Both the position numbers and the translations under genes were made by a program. A stretch of 64,000 bases of DNA from Methyloferula stellata AR4 (lineage in GTDB: Bacteria; Pseudomonadota; Alphaproteobacteria; Rhizobiales; Beijerinckiaceae), in contig NZ_ARWA01000001.1 in the NCBI RefSeq assembly GCF_000385335.1, positions 2,124,001 to 2,188,000 of the forward strand, written 5' to 3'. Shown piece by piece: positions 26,920-36,745 of the stretch. Position 1 is the first letter of the stretch. Each line of letters starts with the position of its first letter. The notes beneath the pieces were generated by a model. That model did not search any database, was not told where the DNA came from, and saw only the letters and a list, made by a program, of their open reading frames with translations.

Positions 26920-27708
26920 TCAAACGGAGGATGGTTCGCCAAGCACTTCGCCGCGCGCGCGCGTGCCTTGAAAATAAGCTTTGACCCAGGGATGCTCCGA
27001 CGCGAGCATGGTTTTCATCGGACCTTCGGCGACGACCTTGCCGTCGGCTATCGCAGCGATACGGTCGCAGATGGCATGAAGACTGTCGAGATCATGGGTC
27101 ACCATGAAGACAGTGAGACCAAGCGTCCGTTGGAGCGTCTTGATCAAGGCGTCGAACTCACCGGCCGCGATCGGATCGAGACCCGACGTCGGTTCGTCGA
27201 GAAAGACGATTTTCGGGTCGAGGGCGAGGGCACGCGCGAGCGCCACGCGCTTCGTCATGCCGCCTGAGAGTTCGGACGGATATTTCTCGGCATCCTGGGC
27301 GGATAAGCCGACCATGCCGAGCTTGGTCATCGCCACATCGGTCCGCAGGCCGTCGGACAGGTTCAAATATTCCCGCATGGGAAATTCGACATTCTGCCGG
27401 ACCGTCAGCGACGAGAAGAGCGCGCCTTGCTGAAAGAGAATGCCCCAATGCCGCTCTATGGCGTTGATCGCCTCCACTGAGGCTTTATCGCGGTCCGTAT
27501 TCAGGATCGTGATTTGACCTTCGCGTTTCGGGACGAGCCCGATGATTGTGCGCATCAGAACCGACTTGCCGCTCCCGGAGGCTCCGACAATGCCGAGAAT
27601 CTCGCCGCGTCTCACATCGAGCGTAAGATGGTCGAGCACGTTACGATCGCCAAAGCCGACGACGAGGTCGCGCACGCTGATGATGACTTGCTGATCCGAA
27701 GGCTCCAT
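26920..27708 (-). CDS. mlaF: MlaF-type ABC ATPase
   Basis: 262 residues. Walker A GASGSGKSVLMRTIIG (residues about 40-55), signature LSGGMTKRVALARALALDP, Walker B IVFLDEPTSGLDP, and the Mla/Ttg2A-type VTHDLDSLHAICDRIA switch. It energises the MlaE permease, which is encoded 3 bases upstream; the MlaD gene follows after 11 bases. Complete. Confidence 0.95.
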   Translation of the reverse strand: MEPSDQQVIISVRDLVVGFGDRNVLDHLTLDVRRGEILGIVGASGSGKSVLMRTIIGLVPKREGQITILNTDRDKASVEAINAIERHWGILFQQGALFSSLTVRQNVEFPMREYLNLSDGLRTDVAMTKLGMVGLSAQDAEKYPSELSGGMTKRVALARALALDPKIVFLDEPTSGLDPIAAGEFDALIKTLQRTLGLTVFMVTHDLDSLHAICDRIAAIADGKVVAEGPMKTMLASEHPWVKAYFQGTRARGEVLGEPSSV

Positions 27709-27711
27709 TGC

Positions 27712-28833
27712 TCACATTCCGATCGCGGCAAAGAACATATCGAGCAGGCCATCAAGCAAGATGATGAAAAAAATCGACTTAACGACGGATGAGGTCGTGT
27801 GCTGGCCGAGCGACTCCGCGCTGCCCTTGACGGCGAGACCTTCGGCGCAGGAAATGATCCCGATCGCCAGCGCCATGAAAGGCGCCTTATACATGCCGAC
27901 TTCGATTTGGGTGACGGTAATCACCTCCCGCAATCGGGAGAGGAAAATGGGCGGGCTCATGCCGCCATAAATCCACGCGACCAGGCCGCCGCCATAAAGC
28001 GCCGCCATGAATCCGAGGAATGTCAGCAGCGGCAGCGCGACCATCAGCGCGAGAACGCGCGGCAGAAGAAGCACATTGACCGGGTTGAGGCCCATCGTGC
28101 GCAAGGCATCGATCTCCTCGCGCATCTTCATCGAACCGATCTCGGCGGTATAAGAGCTGCCCGACCGGCCGGCGACCATGATGGCTGTGACCAGCACACC
28201 CAATTCGCGCAGCACGAGAAAGGCGAGAAGGTTGACGATATAAGTATCGGCGCCGAATTGCTTGAAGCTGAAAAAGCTCTGTTGGGAAATGATGCAACCG
28301 ATCAAGAATGTGATCAAAAGGATGATCGGCACGGCCTGAAGGCCGACGCGATCGAGCTGATAGACAAAAGGCGTCAGGCGGAACATCTGCGGCCGGAAAA
28401 CGGTCCGGCTAAAAGCGTCGCCGAGGGATCCGAGTGTGCCGACGAAGCCTAGCATGTAGTCTACGCTGCCGAAGACGCCGCGGCCGATGGCCTCTATGGC
28501 GGCGAATCGCGGGCGCTTTTTGACGATCGGTACGTGCGCCACACGATTGATGCGATCGACTTCGTCGATCAGCTCCTGTCCCCTTTGAGGCCTCCCGACC
28601 ACATGGGTTTCTTGTCTATCTTGGAACAAACGTTCCAGCAGGCAGGCCCCAAATGTGTCGATTTCGCTCACGCCTTGCATATCGACCGACAGGCTGTGAC
28701 CTTTGGATTCGCGTCGGACCCGATCGATCAGCGGTTCGAGCTTAGAGGCGTGAACGGCCGTCCAAGAGCCACTCGCGGTCACATTCAATTCGTCGCCGTG
28801 CAGCGTGCTTTGCAATGCCACTTCCGATGTCAC
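27712..28833 (-). CDS. mlaE: MlaE-type permease with N-terminal STAS domain
   Basis: 373 residues. Residues 1-95 form a STAS domain (LSVDMQGVSEIDTFGACLLE), and residues about 130-373 are the MlaE permease with five to six helices and the family signature (VTAIMVAGRSGSSYTAEIGS, then MREEIDALRTMGLNP). The STAS fusion replaces the separate MlaB protein of E. coli and is common in Alphaproteobacteria. First gene of its operon; the 281 bases before it are shared with the divergent serine acetyltransferase gene. Confidence 0.93.
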   Translation of the reverse strand: MTSEVALQSTLHGDELNVTASGSWTAVHASKLEPLIDRVRRESKGHSLSVDMQGVSEIDTFGACLLERLFQDRQETHVVGRPQRGQELIDEVDRINRVAHVPIVKKRPRFAAIEAIGRGVFGSVDYMLGFVGTLGSLGDAFSRTVFRPQMFRLTPFVYQLDRVGLQAVPIILLITFLIGCIISQQSFFSFKQFGADTYIVNLLAFLVLRELGVLVTAIMVAGRSGSSYTAEIGSMKMREEIDALRTMGLNPVNVLLLPRVLALMVALPLLTFLGFMAALYGGGLVAWIYGGMSPPIFLSRLREVITVTQIEVGMYKAPFMALAIGIISCAEGLAVKGSAESLGQHTTSSVVKSIFFIILLDGLLDMFFAAIGM

Positions 28834-29114
28834 GTCGTCTCTCCTGGGCGTTCGAGAAGGCCTTAGAACTTTAATCGGCGGAAGGCGCGTTGCGCTGTGT
28901 CAAAATCGACATGCTGGCGTCTTGCTCTGGTGAAGGCCAGTGGCAGCGGCGCTTATTCTTCTTTAAAACATTATAAAAAACAAAAGCTTAATTAGAAGGC
29001 TGTTTATGAGAGAAGGCTCACCACATTAAAGAAAAACATTCTGCGTCTCCGGTGTTACGGTTTTGACGCATATTTAACATCAGATGGGCAGATCCCCGTG
29101 AAAGATGTCTCGGC

Positions 29115-30071
29115 ATGGAGTCTCGACTGAAAAACGATGGCGAAGCCGCTCCTGCGCTGCTCCAACAGGAGCTTGACCGCATTGTTCTGGAACTGCGGGC
29201 TTTGCGCAAGGAATGGCGGCAGGCGAGCCGACCCGAAGGCGTGACCTATGAATTGCCGTCGCAAGACACGCTTCTTGTCATCGTGAGGGCGATTTCCGCG
29301 GCGCTGTTTCCACGACACTTCGGCCCAGCCTCTTTGAACGCGGATACGATCGATGATTTCGTCGGACGCAGTCTCGACAGCGCCCTCCGGGCACTTGTCG
29401 AACAGGTCCGGCGCGAGTTGTTGCTTGTCAAGGCGTCGGCAACGGAAGACGCCGACGCGCTCGAACCGAAAGCGGCCGAGATCACGCGTGCCTTCGCGGC
29501 CAATCTGCCTAAGGTGCGGGCTCTGCTCGAGAGCGATGTGCAGGCCGCATTTCGCGGCGATCCGGCGGCGCGCAGCCTCGATGAAGTGCTGCTCTGTTAT
29601 CCAGGTGTGACGGCCGTCGTCAGGCACCGTCTCGCGCATGAGCTTTATCAATTGGGCGCGCCTTTGATCGCGCGGCTTATCGCGGAGAGCGCACATTCGG
29701 CGACGGGCATCGACATTCATCCTGGCGCGACGATCGGCGGGAGTTTTTTCATCGATCACGGGACCGGTGTCGTCATCGGCGAGACCGCGATCATCGGTCA
29801 GAATGTGCGGATCTATCAGGCCGTGACGCTCGGCGCCAAGCGTTTTACGAAGGATGAGAGCGGCGCTTTGGTGAAGGGCGCGCCCCGCCACCCGATTATC
29901 GAAGACGATGTCGTGATCTATGCGGGCGCGACGATCCTCGGCCGCATCACCGTCGGCAAGGGCTCGACCATAGGCGGAAATGTGTGGCTGACGAACAGCG
30001 TGCCGCCGGGTAGCAATATCACCCAAATGCAGGCGCGAAACGACGTCTTTATCGAAGGCGGCGGGATCTAG
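29115..30071 (+). CDS. cysE: Serine O-acetyltransferase
   Basis: 318 residues, longer at the N-terminus than E. coli CysE, as in the EpsC-like branch. Residues about 1-190 are helical. The left-handed beta-helix begins near 195 with DIHPGATIGGSFFIDHGTGV, then VIGETAIIGQNVRIYQAVTLG, and RHPIIEDDVVIYAGATILGR. The catalytic His and Asp positions (FFIDHGTG) are present. It makes O-acetylserine, the precursor of cysteine. It ends three bases from the convergent treY gene, without room for a terminator between them. Confidence 0.93.
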   Translation: MESRLKNDGEAAPALLQQELDRIVLELRALRKEWRQASRPEGVTYELPSQDTLLVIVRAISAALFPRHFGPASLNADTIDDFVGRSLDSALRALVEQVRRELLLVKASATEDADALEPKAAEITRAFAANLPKVRALLESDVQAAFRGDPAARSLDEVLLCYPGVTAVVRHRLAHELYQLGAPLIARLIAESAHSATGIDIHPGATIGGSFFIDHGTGVVIGETAIIGQNVRIYQAVTLGAKRFTKDESGALVKGAPRHPIIEDDVVIYAGATILGRITVGKGSTIGGNVWLTNSVPPGSNITQMQARNDVFIEGGGI

Positions 30072-30074
30072 CTC

Positions 30075-32861
30075 TCAGGTGAGCTGGGTCGTCAGCACGG
30101 CAACAGGCAGCGTCGCAAAAAGTGCGCTGGCTGCGAATGAAGCATTGGTCGCGCAAACGATCGAGCCATCCAAAATATTGCGCCAATCGCCGCTTTCGAA
30201 ACCCGCCGGAAGAGCGATGTCTGTATCCGTCCAGGCTTGATCCGCGCTCGGGCATAAAGCAACGGCCACCACGAGCCAGGTGTCACCGCTTTGACGCGCG
30301 AAGGCACAGATTCGGCCGGCACCCGGACCTGATGGGTTCAGCGCGATATAGGACGAGCCCCGGAAAAGATCGGGCAGGGCGGCGCGGGCTTGCAGGACCG
30401 CCTCGATCAGACTCAGTTTGAGGCCGCCGTCTTGCCATGTCTCCAAGAACGTCTTGATCTGCAACGCATCCCGCGCGTGCTTGGCGCCGCATGCGAGCAT
30501 CTTCTGCCGCGCGGCGAAATCGACCGGGCGCCGGTTATCCGGATCGACCAGGCTCAAGTCCCAGAGTTCCGCGCCTTGATAAATATCCGGAACGCCGGGG
30601 GCGGTGAGCTTCAACACCGTCTGCACCAGACTGTTGTGCATGCCGAACCAGGCCATGCGCGCTTGAAAGGCGACGAAGGATTCCAGGAACGGATTCGTCC
30701 GCGACACGTCGAGCGCATGGCGGATGAAGTCGAGAACAGCATCTTCGTAAGCGGCGTTTGGCGCAGCCCATGTCGTATGCACCTTGGCCTCGCGCATCGC
30801 TTTCACCATGGCGCCTTCGATGCGTTGCCGAAAGAGGTCCAAAGCTGGCGCATCCGGCACAGCACCCGTCGAAAGCTCCATCGGCCATGAGCCGAGAAGA
30901 AGCTGATAGAAGGCATATTCATCATTGCGGTCGGGCGGTGTGTCTTGCGGCGAACCGGAGCTGCCGGCGCGCAGGATCCGGCTCCAGGCGCCGACGCGTT
31001 GCGTCCATGCCTCCGCGCATTCGGAGAGCACCGCCAGACGCGCCCGCGCGTCCTCGCCGCGTTTCGTGTCATGCGTCGAGGTGCTCAGCATGGCATGAGG
31101 CGTGCGTTTCGCGCGCTCGGCATTGGCGTAATGAAAAGCCGTGGGGCTGGTGCTGAATTGATCCGGCTGACCGCCGACTTCGTTCAGCGCGAGCAGGCGA
31201 TTGTAGCGGTAGAAGGCCGTATCCTCGACGCCCTTTGCCATGACAGGCCCGCTATATTGCTGCGCCCGCATGGCGACGCGGATGACCGCGACCCGGCTAA
31301 AGCCGCTCCGCGGTTCGGCGATCAAATCGCAGGTGAGCAATCCATAGAGGAAATCGAAGACGCTCGGATCGAGCGCCGTATCGTAGCGGCGCGCATGAGC
31401 TAGCGCCCAATCGATGTCACGCCGGTCGGCATCGCTTGGCGCGCTGCCGTCGACATAGGTCCGGTAGACCGGAAAACAGGCGATGATCTGCTGCAAGGCG
31501 CGGCGCAATACATTATCGGTGAAATCGGCGGTGCGCGCATTGGAGCGGGCGACGCGCCCGGCATCGCGGGCAAGGACGTTCAACTCGCTCGCCATTTCGT
31601 TTTCCATGATGCGCAACTTGCAGTCGCGCGCGATCTCGCTGAACGGCGTGTCCTGACCGGTGAACTCGGCATAGAAGCGGGTCAGCACCTCTTCGCCTGC
31701 AGGGTCGATCATCAGGCGCGTGACGAGATTTGCGAATTCATAGCCGGTCGTGCCGTCGACATTCCAATCGGCTCTGAGACTCTCATGCGGGGCAAGAATT
31801 TTCTCGACCACGAGATAGGGCAGGCGCGGGGCCTTGTCGCGCAGGCGCAGGCAATAGGCCTTGGGATCGAGCAGGCCGTCTATGTGATCGAGGCGCAGCC
31901 CGTCGAGCACGCCATCTTCGAGCAGTTGGAAGATCAGCGAATGGGCATGGTCGAACAATTCCGGCAGCTCGATCCGGATGCCTGCGAGATCGTTGATGTT
32001 GAAGAAGCGCCGGTAATTGATATCGTCCGCCGCGACGCGAAAATGCGCGGCGCGCCAATATTGATCCCCGATCAATTCATCGAGTCTCGCCCAGGTTTCA
32101 AGATTGCCGGACGCACCGTTGAAACGATCGAGCGCCGTCTCGATGGCCGCCGCAAGCTTCGGATCGTTCCTGGCGTGCTCGGCGAGCTCGGCCTTGAGCT
32201 CATCCGCACATCGCTGCACATGCGGCCGGAAAGCCGAAAGATGCGCGAAGGCATCGCTCAACCGTTCAAGCTCGGCATGTTTGTCGCCGAGAATGCGTCC
32301 ATAATGCAAAGGGCAGATCGGCAGCTTATGCGTGTCATAGGCCCAGACGGCGAAAGAGCCTTCATCCGCATCGAACTTCAGTTTGAGTCCGCCGGACGCC
32401 AGGACCGCGCCATAATGATCGCCTAAAAAGGGCACCAGGATTTTTTGGCGCAGATAAAGCCGGTCGGTTTCCCAATCTATGTCGAACCAGCCGGCGAACT
32501 CCGAGTCAGGCCCCCATTCGAGGACGTTCAGCCACCAGGGATTGTCAGCGCCGCCGACGCCCATATGATTTGGCACGAAATCCAGAATTTGGCTGAGCCC
32601 ATGCGCCTTGAAAGCCGCGACCATGCGCGCATAGGCTTCTGCCGTGCCGAGTTCGGGATTGAGCTCTGTATGGCTGACGATGTCATAGCCATGCGTGCTG
32701 CCGGGCCGGGCGCGCAGATAGGGCGAGGCGTAGACATGGCTCACGCCGAGCGCCGCGAGGTAGGGCGCGAGCACTGCTGCGTCATCGAAGCCGAAGTCTT
32801 TGTTGAACTGCAGCCTATATGTCGCGCGTGGGATGCCGGGGGCGTGTTCAGGCGATGACAT
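30075..32861 (-). CDS. treY: Malto-oligosyltrehalose synthase
   Basis: 928 residues from ATG 32861, overlapping treZ by 14 bases. GH13 family: RATYRLQFNKDFGFDDA at the start, DFVPNHMG, LRLDHIDGLLDPKAYCLRLR with the nucleophile Asp, YLVVEKILAPHE with the acid/base Glu, and STHDTKRGEDARARLAVLSE. It converts the reducing end of malto-oligosaccharides to a trehalosyl unit, which TreZ then releases as trehalose. Length is normal for TreY. A trehalose route from glycogen suits osmotic or desiccation stress. Confidence 0.96.
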   Translation of the reverse strand: MSSPEHAPGIPRATYRLQFNKDFGFDDAAVLAPYLAALGVSHVYASPYLRARPGSTHGYDIVSHTELNPELGTAEAYARMVAAFKAHGLSQILDFVPNHMGVGGADNPWWLNVLEWGPDSEFAGWFDIDWETDRLYLRQKILVPFLGDHYGAVLASGGLKLKFDADEGSFAVWAYDTHKLPICPLHYGRILGDKHAELERLSDAFAHLSAFRPHVQRCADELKAELAEHARNDPKLAAAIETALDRFNGASGNLETWARLDELIGDQYWRAAHFRVAADDINYRRFFNINDLAGIRIELPELFDHAHSLIFQLLEDGVLDGLRLDHIDGLLDPKAYCLRLRDKAPRLPYLVVEKILAPHESLRADWNVDGTTGYEFANLVTRLMIDPAGEEVLTRFYAEFTGQDTPFSEIARDCKLRIMENEMASELNVLARDAGRVARSNARTADFTDNVLRRALQQIIACFPVYRTYVDGSAPSDADRRDIDWALAHARRYDTALDPSVFDFLYGLLTCDLIAEPRSGFSRVAVIRVAMRAQQYSGPVMAKGVEDTAFYRYNRLLALNEVGGQPDQFSTSPTAFHYANAERAKRTPHAMLSTSTHDTKRGEDARARLAVLSECAEAWTQRVGAWSRILRAGSSGSPQDTPPDRNDEYAFYQLLLGSWPMELSTGAVPDAPALDLFRQRIEGAMVKAMREAKVHTTWAAPNAAYEDAVLDFIRHALDVSRTNPFLESFVAFQARMAWFGMHNSLVQTVLKLTAPGVPDIYQGAELWDLSLVDPDNRRPVDFAARQKMLACGAKHARDALQIKTFLETWQDGGLKLSLIEAVLQARAALPDLFRGSSYIALNPSGPGAGRICAFARQSGDTWLVVAVALCPSADQAWTDTDIALPAGFESGDWRNILDGSIVCATNASFAASALFATLPVAVLTTQLT

Positions 32862-34641
32862 GATCGCTCGCATCTTTGTTCATGATCCAGACGACATTCC
32901 AGGCGCCGAGGCCTTGGGTGAGAGACCGGCCCTCCGTCCAGATCCGATGTCCCAGCGGGAGTTCGAAATCTGCGAGCGGGTCGGGTTTGAGATTGGCGCA
33001 AAGCGTCAAAGTCGAACCGTCACCCAGAGGCCAGGCGACGCGAACGGCTGCGTCTCCCAGGATGTCGTAGCATCCACTCTTGGCACCTTTGAGGCGCGGG
33101 ATGATCTCGGCATGCCGGACGCGCAAAAGGTCCTTGTAGAACGTGCGCCATTCGGCATGCGCGGGCTCTGCTACCTCGTTCCATTGAAGCTTTGCCGATA
33201 GATATGTCTCGCGGGCGGTCGGATCTGGAATGCGTTCGCGCCGTTGCGGATCGTGAAATTCCGGAAATTTTGCAAATTCGGCGCGACGGCCTTCACGTAC
33301 CGCATCCGAGAGTTCGCCTGCGAAGTCGCAGAAGAACGGAAAGGGCTGCAAGGCGCCCCAGTCCTCGCCCATGAAAAGCATCGGGATCTGCGGCGAGAGA
33401 AGATAAATCGAGGCGACGGCCTTCACCGCTTCGTGCGGCGCGATGATCACCAGTCTCTCGCCGAAGGCGCGGTTGCCGATCTGATCGTGGTTTTGAATAA
33501 AGGCGACGAAAGCCGATGGTGGTAAATGAGCGGAGGGCTCGCCGCGCGACGTGCCGCGATAGGCCATCACCTCGCCTTGAAAGGCGAAGCCTTCGGCGAG
33601 CGCGCGGCAGAGCTTTGCCGTATCGCCTTCATAATCCGCGTAATAGCCTGAGGTCTCGCCTGTGGCCGCCACATGCAGCGTATGGTGGATATCGTCGTTC
33701 CATTGCGCCGTATATTGAAGCGGCTCGCCATGGCTGGCTCGCAGCAGCCTTGCGGACTCATTCTCCTCGTTCTCGATCACGAGATGAACGTGGCGGCCAT
33801 TTGTGGCCTCTCGCACGGCTGCCGCGATCACATCCAGAAGATGCCGCGGGCTTTCGTCGCGGATGGCATGGACCGCGTCGAGCCGCAACCCGTCGAAATG
33901 ATATTCTTCTATCCAATAAAGTGCATTCTCGACGATCAATGCGCGAACCCATTCCGAGTTTTTCGCATCGTAATTGACCGCGGCGCCCCAAGGCGTATGC
34001 ACATCTTTGAAGATGGGCGCATAGCACGGCAGATAATTCCCGTCAGGGCCGAAGTGATTATAAATGACGTCGAGAAAAACCATCAGGCCTTTGCCATGCG
34101 CGGCGTCGATGAGGGCCTTCAGATCCTCCGGCCGGCCATAGCTTGAATCCGGCGCGAAGAGCAGGACACCGTCATAGCCCCAGTTTCGTTCACCCGGAAA
34201 ATCCGCGACGGGCATCAGCTCGATGGCAGTGATGCCGAGATCGGCGAGCTGATCGAGTTTTTCGATAGCCGCGCGAAACGTGCCGTCCGGCGTAAAAGCG
34301 CCGATATGCAATTCATAGAGAACTGCTTCTTCCCATGGCCGGCCGCGCCAATCGCCGTCCTGCCATAGATAGGCGTTGGGATCGATGACCTCGCTCGGGC
34401 CATGCACATCCTGCGGCTGAAAACGCGAGGCGGGATCTGGAACATGGAGCCCATCCGGCAGGACGAATTGATAGAGGCTTCCGGCACGCGCGTCCGTCGT
34501 GACGAACTCATGCCAGCCGCCGCCCTGCGGCCGCATCGCCTGAAGGCCGGCGCCGTCGATTTTGAGGTTCACGAGATCGTGTTTTGGAGCCCAGAGGCGG
34601 AAGCGCGTGCCAGCTTCGGTTATTTCGGTACCGAAGGTCAT
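32848..34641 (-). CDS. treZ: Malto-oligosyltrehalose trehalohydrolase
   Basis: 597 residues from ATG 34641 (MTFGTEITEAGTRFRLWAPK), the usual TreZ beginning. N-terminal beta-sandwich (E-set), then a GH13 barrel with NWGYDGVLLFAPDSSYG, DVIYNHFGPDGNYL, GLRLDAVHAI (nucleophile Asp), LVIENEENE (acid/base Glu) and FIQNHDQIGNRA. The frame is open upstream to a TTG at 34773 and would add a hydrophobic stretch (LILFNFLFLWPWPAW), but no homologue feature supports it and I treat it as non-coding. Operon with treY. Confidence 0.95.
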   Translation of the reverse strand: MTFGTEITEAGTRFRLWAPKHDLVNLKIDGAGLQAMRPQGGGWHEFVTTDARAGSLYQFVLPDGLHVPDPASRFQPQDVHGPSEVIDPNAYLWQDGDWRGRPWEEAVLYELHIGAFTPDGTFRAAIEKLDQLADLGITAIELMPVADFPGERNWGYDGVLLFAPDSSYGRPEDLKALIDAAHGKGLMVFLDVIYNHFGPDGNYLPCYAPIFKDVHTPWGAAVNYDAKNSEWVRALIVENALYWIEEYHFDGLRLDAVHAIRDESPRHLLDVIAAAVREATNGRHVHLVIENEENESARLLRASHGEPLQYTAQWNDDIHHTLHVAATGETSGYYADYEGDTAKLCRALAEGFAFQGEVMAYRGTSRGEPSAHLPPSAFVAFIQNHDQIGNRAFGERLVIIAPHEAVKAVASIYLLSPQIPMLFMGEDWGALQPFPFFCDFAGELSDAVREGRRAEFAKFPEFHDPQRRERIPDPTARETYLSAKLQWNEVAEPAHAEWRTFYKDLLRVRHAEIIPRLKGAKSGCYDILGDAAVRVAWPLGDGSTLTLCANLKPDPLADFELPLGHRIWTEGRSLTQGLGAWNVVWIMNKDASDHVIA

Positions 34642-34964
34642 TTTGTGGCTGCGTTTCAAGTCGGGCGTCCAGGCTGGCCAGGGCCAAAGAAAAAGGAAAT
34701 TAAAAAGAATGAGGGCCGGTGCAAACACGCCCGCGGCGGCGAGGTTCCATCTCGTCACCAAAAGGTCACGCAAATAGCTTCAGCCTGAGTTTCGCGTGTT
34801 GAGATTGGCAGCGCCCCTGCCTATCTGTTGTCCGGCTGCGCGCTTGGAGCCTGGCGTTTAGTTACAAGTGTAATGCTTCCACGCCGTGCTTTTGAGACAG
34901 TCCTCGCGTAAATTGACTCAACCTGTTCAAGGAGGGCCGGCGCGCATCCGGCTTGGAGCTCTTT
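34642..34964. other. Divergent promoter region of treZ and the decarboxylase gene
   Basis: 323 bases between divergent genes. The left part is open in the treZ frame and would code a hydrophobic leader, probably by chance. A GGAG six bases before the decarboxylase ATG is clear. I see no riboswitch-like fold or known operator. Confidence 0.45.
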
Positions 34965-36611
34965 ATGGTACAAACCGTCATTCAACATGTGCTCGCGCGT
35001 CTGCATGCGATCGGAGTCGATGACGTCTTCGGCGTTCCGGGCGACTTTTCCTTTCCGGTGTCCGATGCCGTGATCGAACATCCCGAAATGCGATGGATCG
35101 GTTGCTGCAACGAACTCAACGCCGCCTATGCTGCCGATGGCTATGCCAGAATCAAGGGTGTCGCCGCGCTCTCGACCACTTATGGGGTGGGCGAGCTTAG
35201 CGCGCTCGCGGGCATCGCCGGTTGCTATGCCGAGCATCTGCCGGTGTTTCATCTCGTCGGCACGCCGAATATGTCGGTCCAATCGGCGCGCGCGCTCATG
35301 CATCACACATTCGCCAATGGCGAATATGACCTGTTCCGCAAGATGAGCGAACCTGTCGTTTGCGCCCATGCGGTGATCACGCCGCAGAACGTGGCCTATG
35401 AGACCGAGCGGCTGATCTTCGAAGCGCTTTACCGCCGCCGGCCGGTCTATATGGCTTTTCCGGCCGATCTCGCTAACCGGCCCATGCTTGGCGTGGATGA
35501 ACCGTTGCGGGCCGTCCATAGCGATCCCGTCGCGCTCGAAGCTGCGACCGAGGCGATCGTCGCGGCGTTGGATAAGGCGCAAACGGCCTGTCTTTTGATC
35601 GGCATGCTGGTCGCCCGCGTCGGCTTGCGCGATCCCATGCAGGCAATGGTCGCCGCGTCCGGTCTGCCGTTTGCGACCATGTTCATGGGCAAGTCGGTGC
35701 TCGACGAGCAGAATCCCTCGCATATGGGCATGTATGCCGGCACTCTGATGAACCCGCCCTTGCGCGATTTCATCGAGAGTTGCGATCGGGTTCTGCTGAT
35801 CGGCGCGCGGATGACCGATTTGAACAGCGGCGCTTTCACCGCGCATCTCGATCCGGCGAAGATGATGAGCATTGGTCATCACGTCACGCAGGTCAACGGC
35901 AAGACTTATGGCGGCGTCGAAATGGGTGACATTCTGGCGACCCTGACGAAGCGCCTCGCAAAGCCGCGTATGTGGAAGAGATATGAGCCAGCGCCGCCCG
36001 ATGCGCCTGCCGGAAGTGGCGACGATCCGATCACGGCCGAAGCGCTCTATCCGCGTTGGGAGCGTTTTTTCAAGCCCAACGATATTCTCGTCGCGGAAAC
36101 CGGTACAGCCTCCATGGGGCTCGGCTTCATCCGCATGCCGGCAGGCGCCTCATTCCACAATCAGACGCTTTGGGGCTCGATCGGCTGGGCGACGCCGGCT
36201 GCTTTCGGCATGGCGATCGCCGAGCCCAACCGCCGCCTCGTTCTGGTGACGGGCGAAGGCGCGCATCAGATGACGGTGCAGGAGATTGGCCAGTTCGGCC
36301 GCCACGCTCTCAAGCCCATCATCTTCGTCTTGAACAACAATGGCTATCTGATCGAGCGGTTGCTCTGCAGGGACCCGGACATAAGCTATAATGACGTGGC
36401 GCAATGGCGCTACACCGAGCTGCCGCATGCCTTGGGCTGCGATGGCTGGTTTGTCGCGCGCGTCACGACCTGCGGCGAACTCGATGCCGCGCTCGATGCG
36501 GCGAATAAAGCCACGACCGGCGTCTATATCGAAGTCGTGACCGATACCTATGCGGCCTCGCCGCTGGCGATCAGATTGCACGAGGCTTTGACGAGCCTCT
36601 ATCAGCCATAG
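34965..36611 (+). CDS. Thiamine-diphosphate 2-keto acid decarboxylase (pyruvate/indolepyruvate type)
   Basis: 548 residues from ATG 34965 with GGAG six bases upstream. The catalytic Glu lies in CCNELNAAYAADGYARIKG, the paired His in LMHHTFANGEYD, as in pyruvate and indolepyruvate decarboxylases, and the ThDP-binding motif is GEGAHQMTVQEIGQFG ending in VLNNNGYLIE. This HH pair separates it from acetolactate synthases. Substrate choice (pyruvate, indolepyruvate, phenylpyruvate or branched keto acids) cannot be read from the sequence. Single-gene unit. Confidence 0.9.
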   Translation: MVQTVIQHVLARLHAIGVDDVFGVPGDFSFPVSDAVIEHPEMRWIGCCNELNAAYAADGYARIKGVAALSTTYGVGELSALAGIAGCYAEHLPVFHLVGTPNMSVQSARALMHHTFANGEYDLFRKMSEPVVCAHAVITPQNVAYETERLIFEALYRRRPVYMAFPADLANRPMLGVDEPLRAVHSDPVALEAATEAIVAALDKAQTACLLIGMLVARVGLRDPMQAMVAASGLPFATMFMGKSVLDEQNPSHMGMYAGTLMNPPLRDFIESCDRVLLIGARMTDLNSGAFTAHLDPAKMMSIGHHVTQVNGKTYGGVEMGDILATLTKRLAKPRMWKRYEPAPPDAPAGSGDDPITAEALYPRWERFFKPNDILVAETGTASMGLGFIRMPAGASFHNQTLWGSIGWATPAAFGMAIAEPNRRLVLVTGEGAHQMTVQEIGQFGRHALKPIIFVLNNNGYLIERLLCRDPDISYNDVAQWRYTELPHALGCDGWFVARVTTCGELDAALDAANKATTGVYIEVVTDTYAASPLAIRLHEALTSLYQP

Positions 36612-36660
36612 ATCACGATGACTTTTGATTGATTGAATCAATCAAATCATGAACGTGATC
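36611..36660. terminator. Large nested palindrome between convergent genes
   Basis: Inner perfect 11-base arms TTTGATTGATT / AATCAATCAAA around a single G (36624-36646), with outer perfect 7-base arms GATCACG / CGTGATC (36611-36617 and 36654-36660). It starts at the last base of the decarboxylase stop codon and precedes the convergent esterase. It may be a bidirectional terminator, although no T tract follows, or a protein-binding site. Confidence 0.5.
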
Positions 36661-36745
36661 GATTCCAACATATGAGAGCGGGATGCGGGCGGAAAACCGC
36701 TCACACTTTTCCTCATCCCGCTCTGGACGGCCTCGAAATGTCTTG

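Noticed and set aside
29055-30026. 323-codon open frame antisense to serine acetyltransferase
   Set aside because: Antisense shadow of the hexapeptide-repeat region; no recognisable domain.
34642-34773. Hydrophobic N-terminal extension of treZ from TTG 34773
   Set aside because: TreZ is cytoplasmic and begins at the equivalent of ATG 34641; there is no ribosome site at the TTG, and the hydrophobic run is probably chance.
34821-35882. 353-codon open frame antisense to the decarboxylase
   Set aside because: His/Arg-rich shadow; the opposite strand encodes a complete ThDP enzyme.
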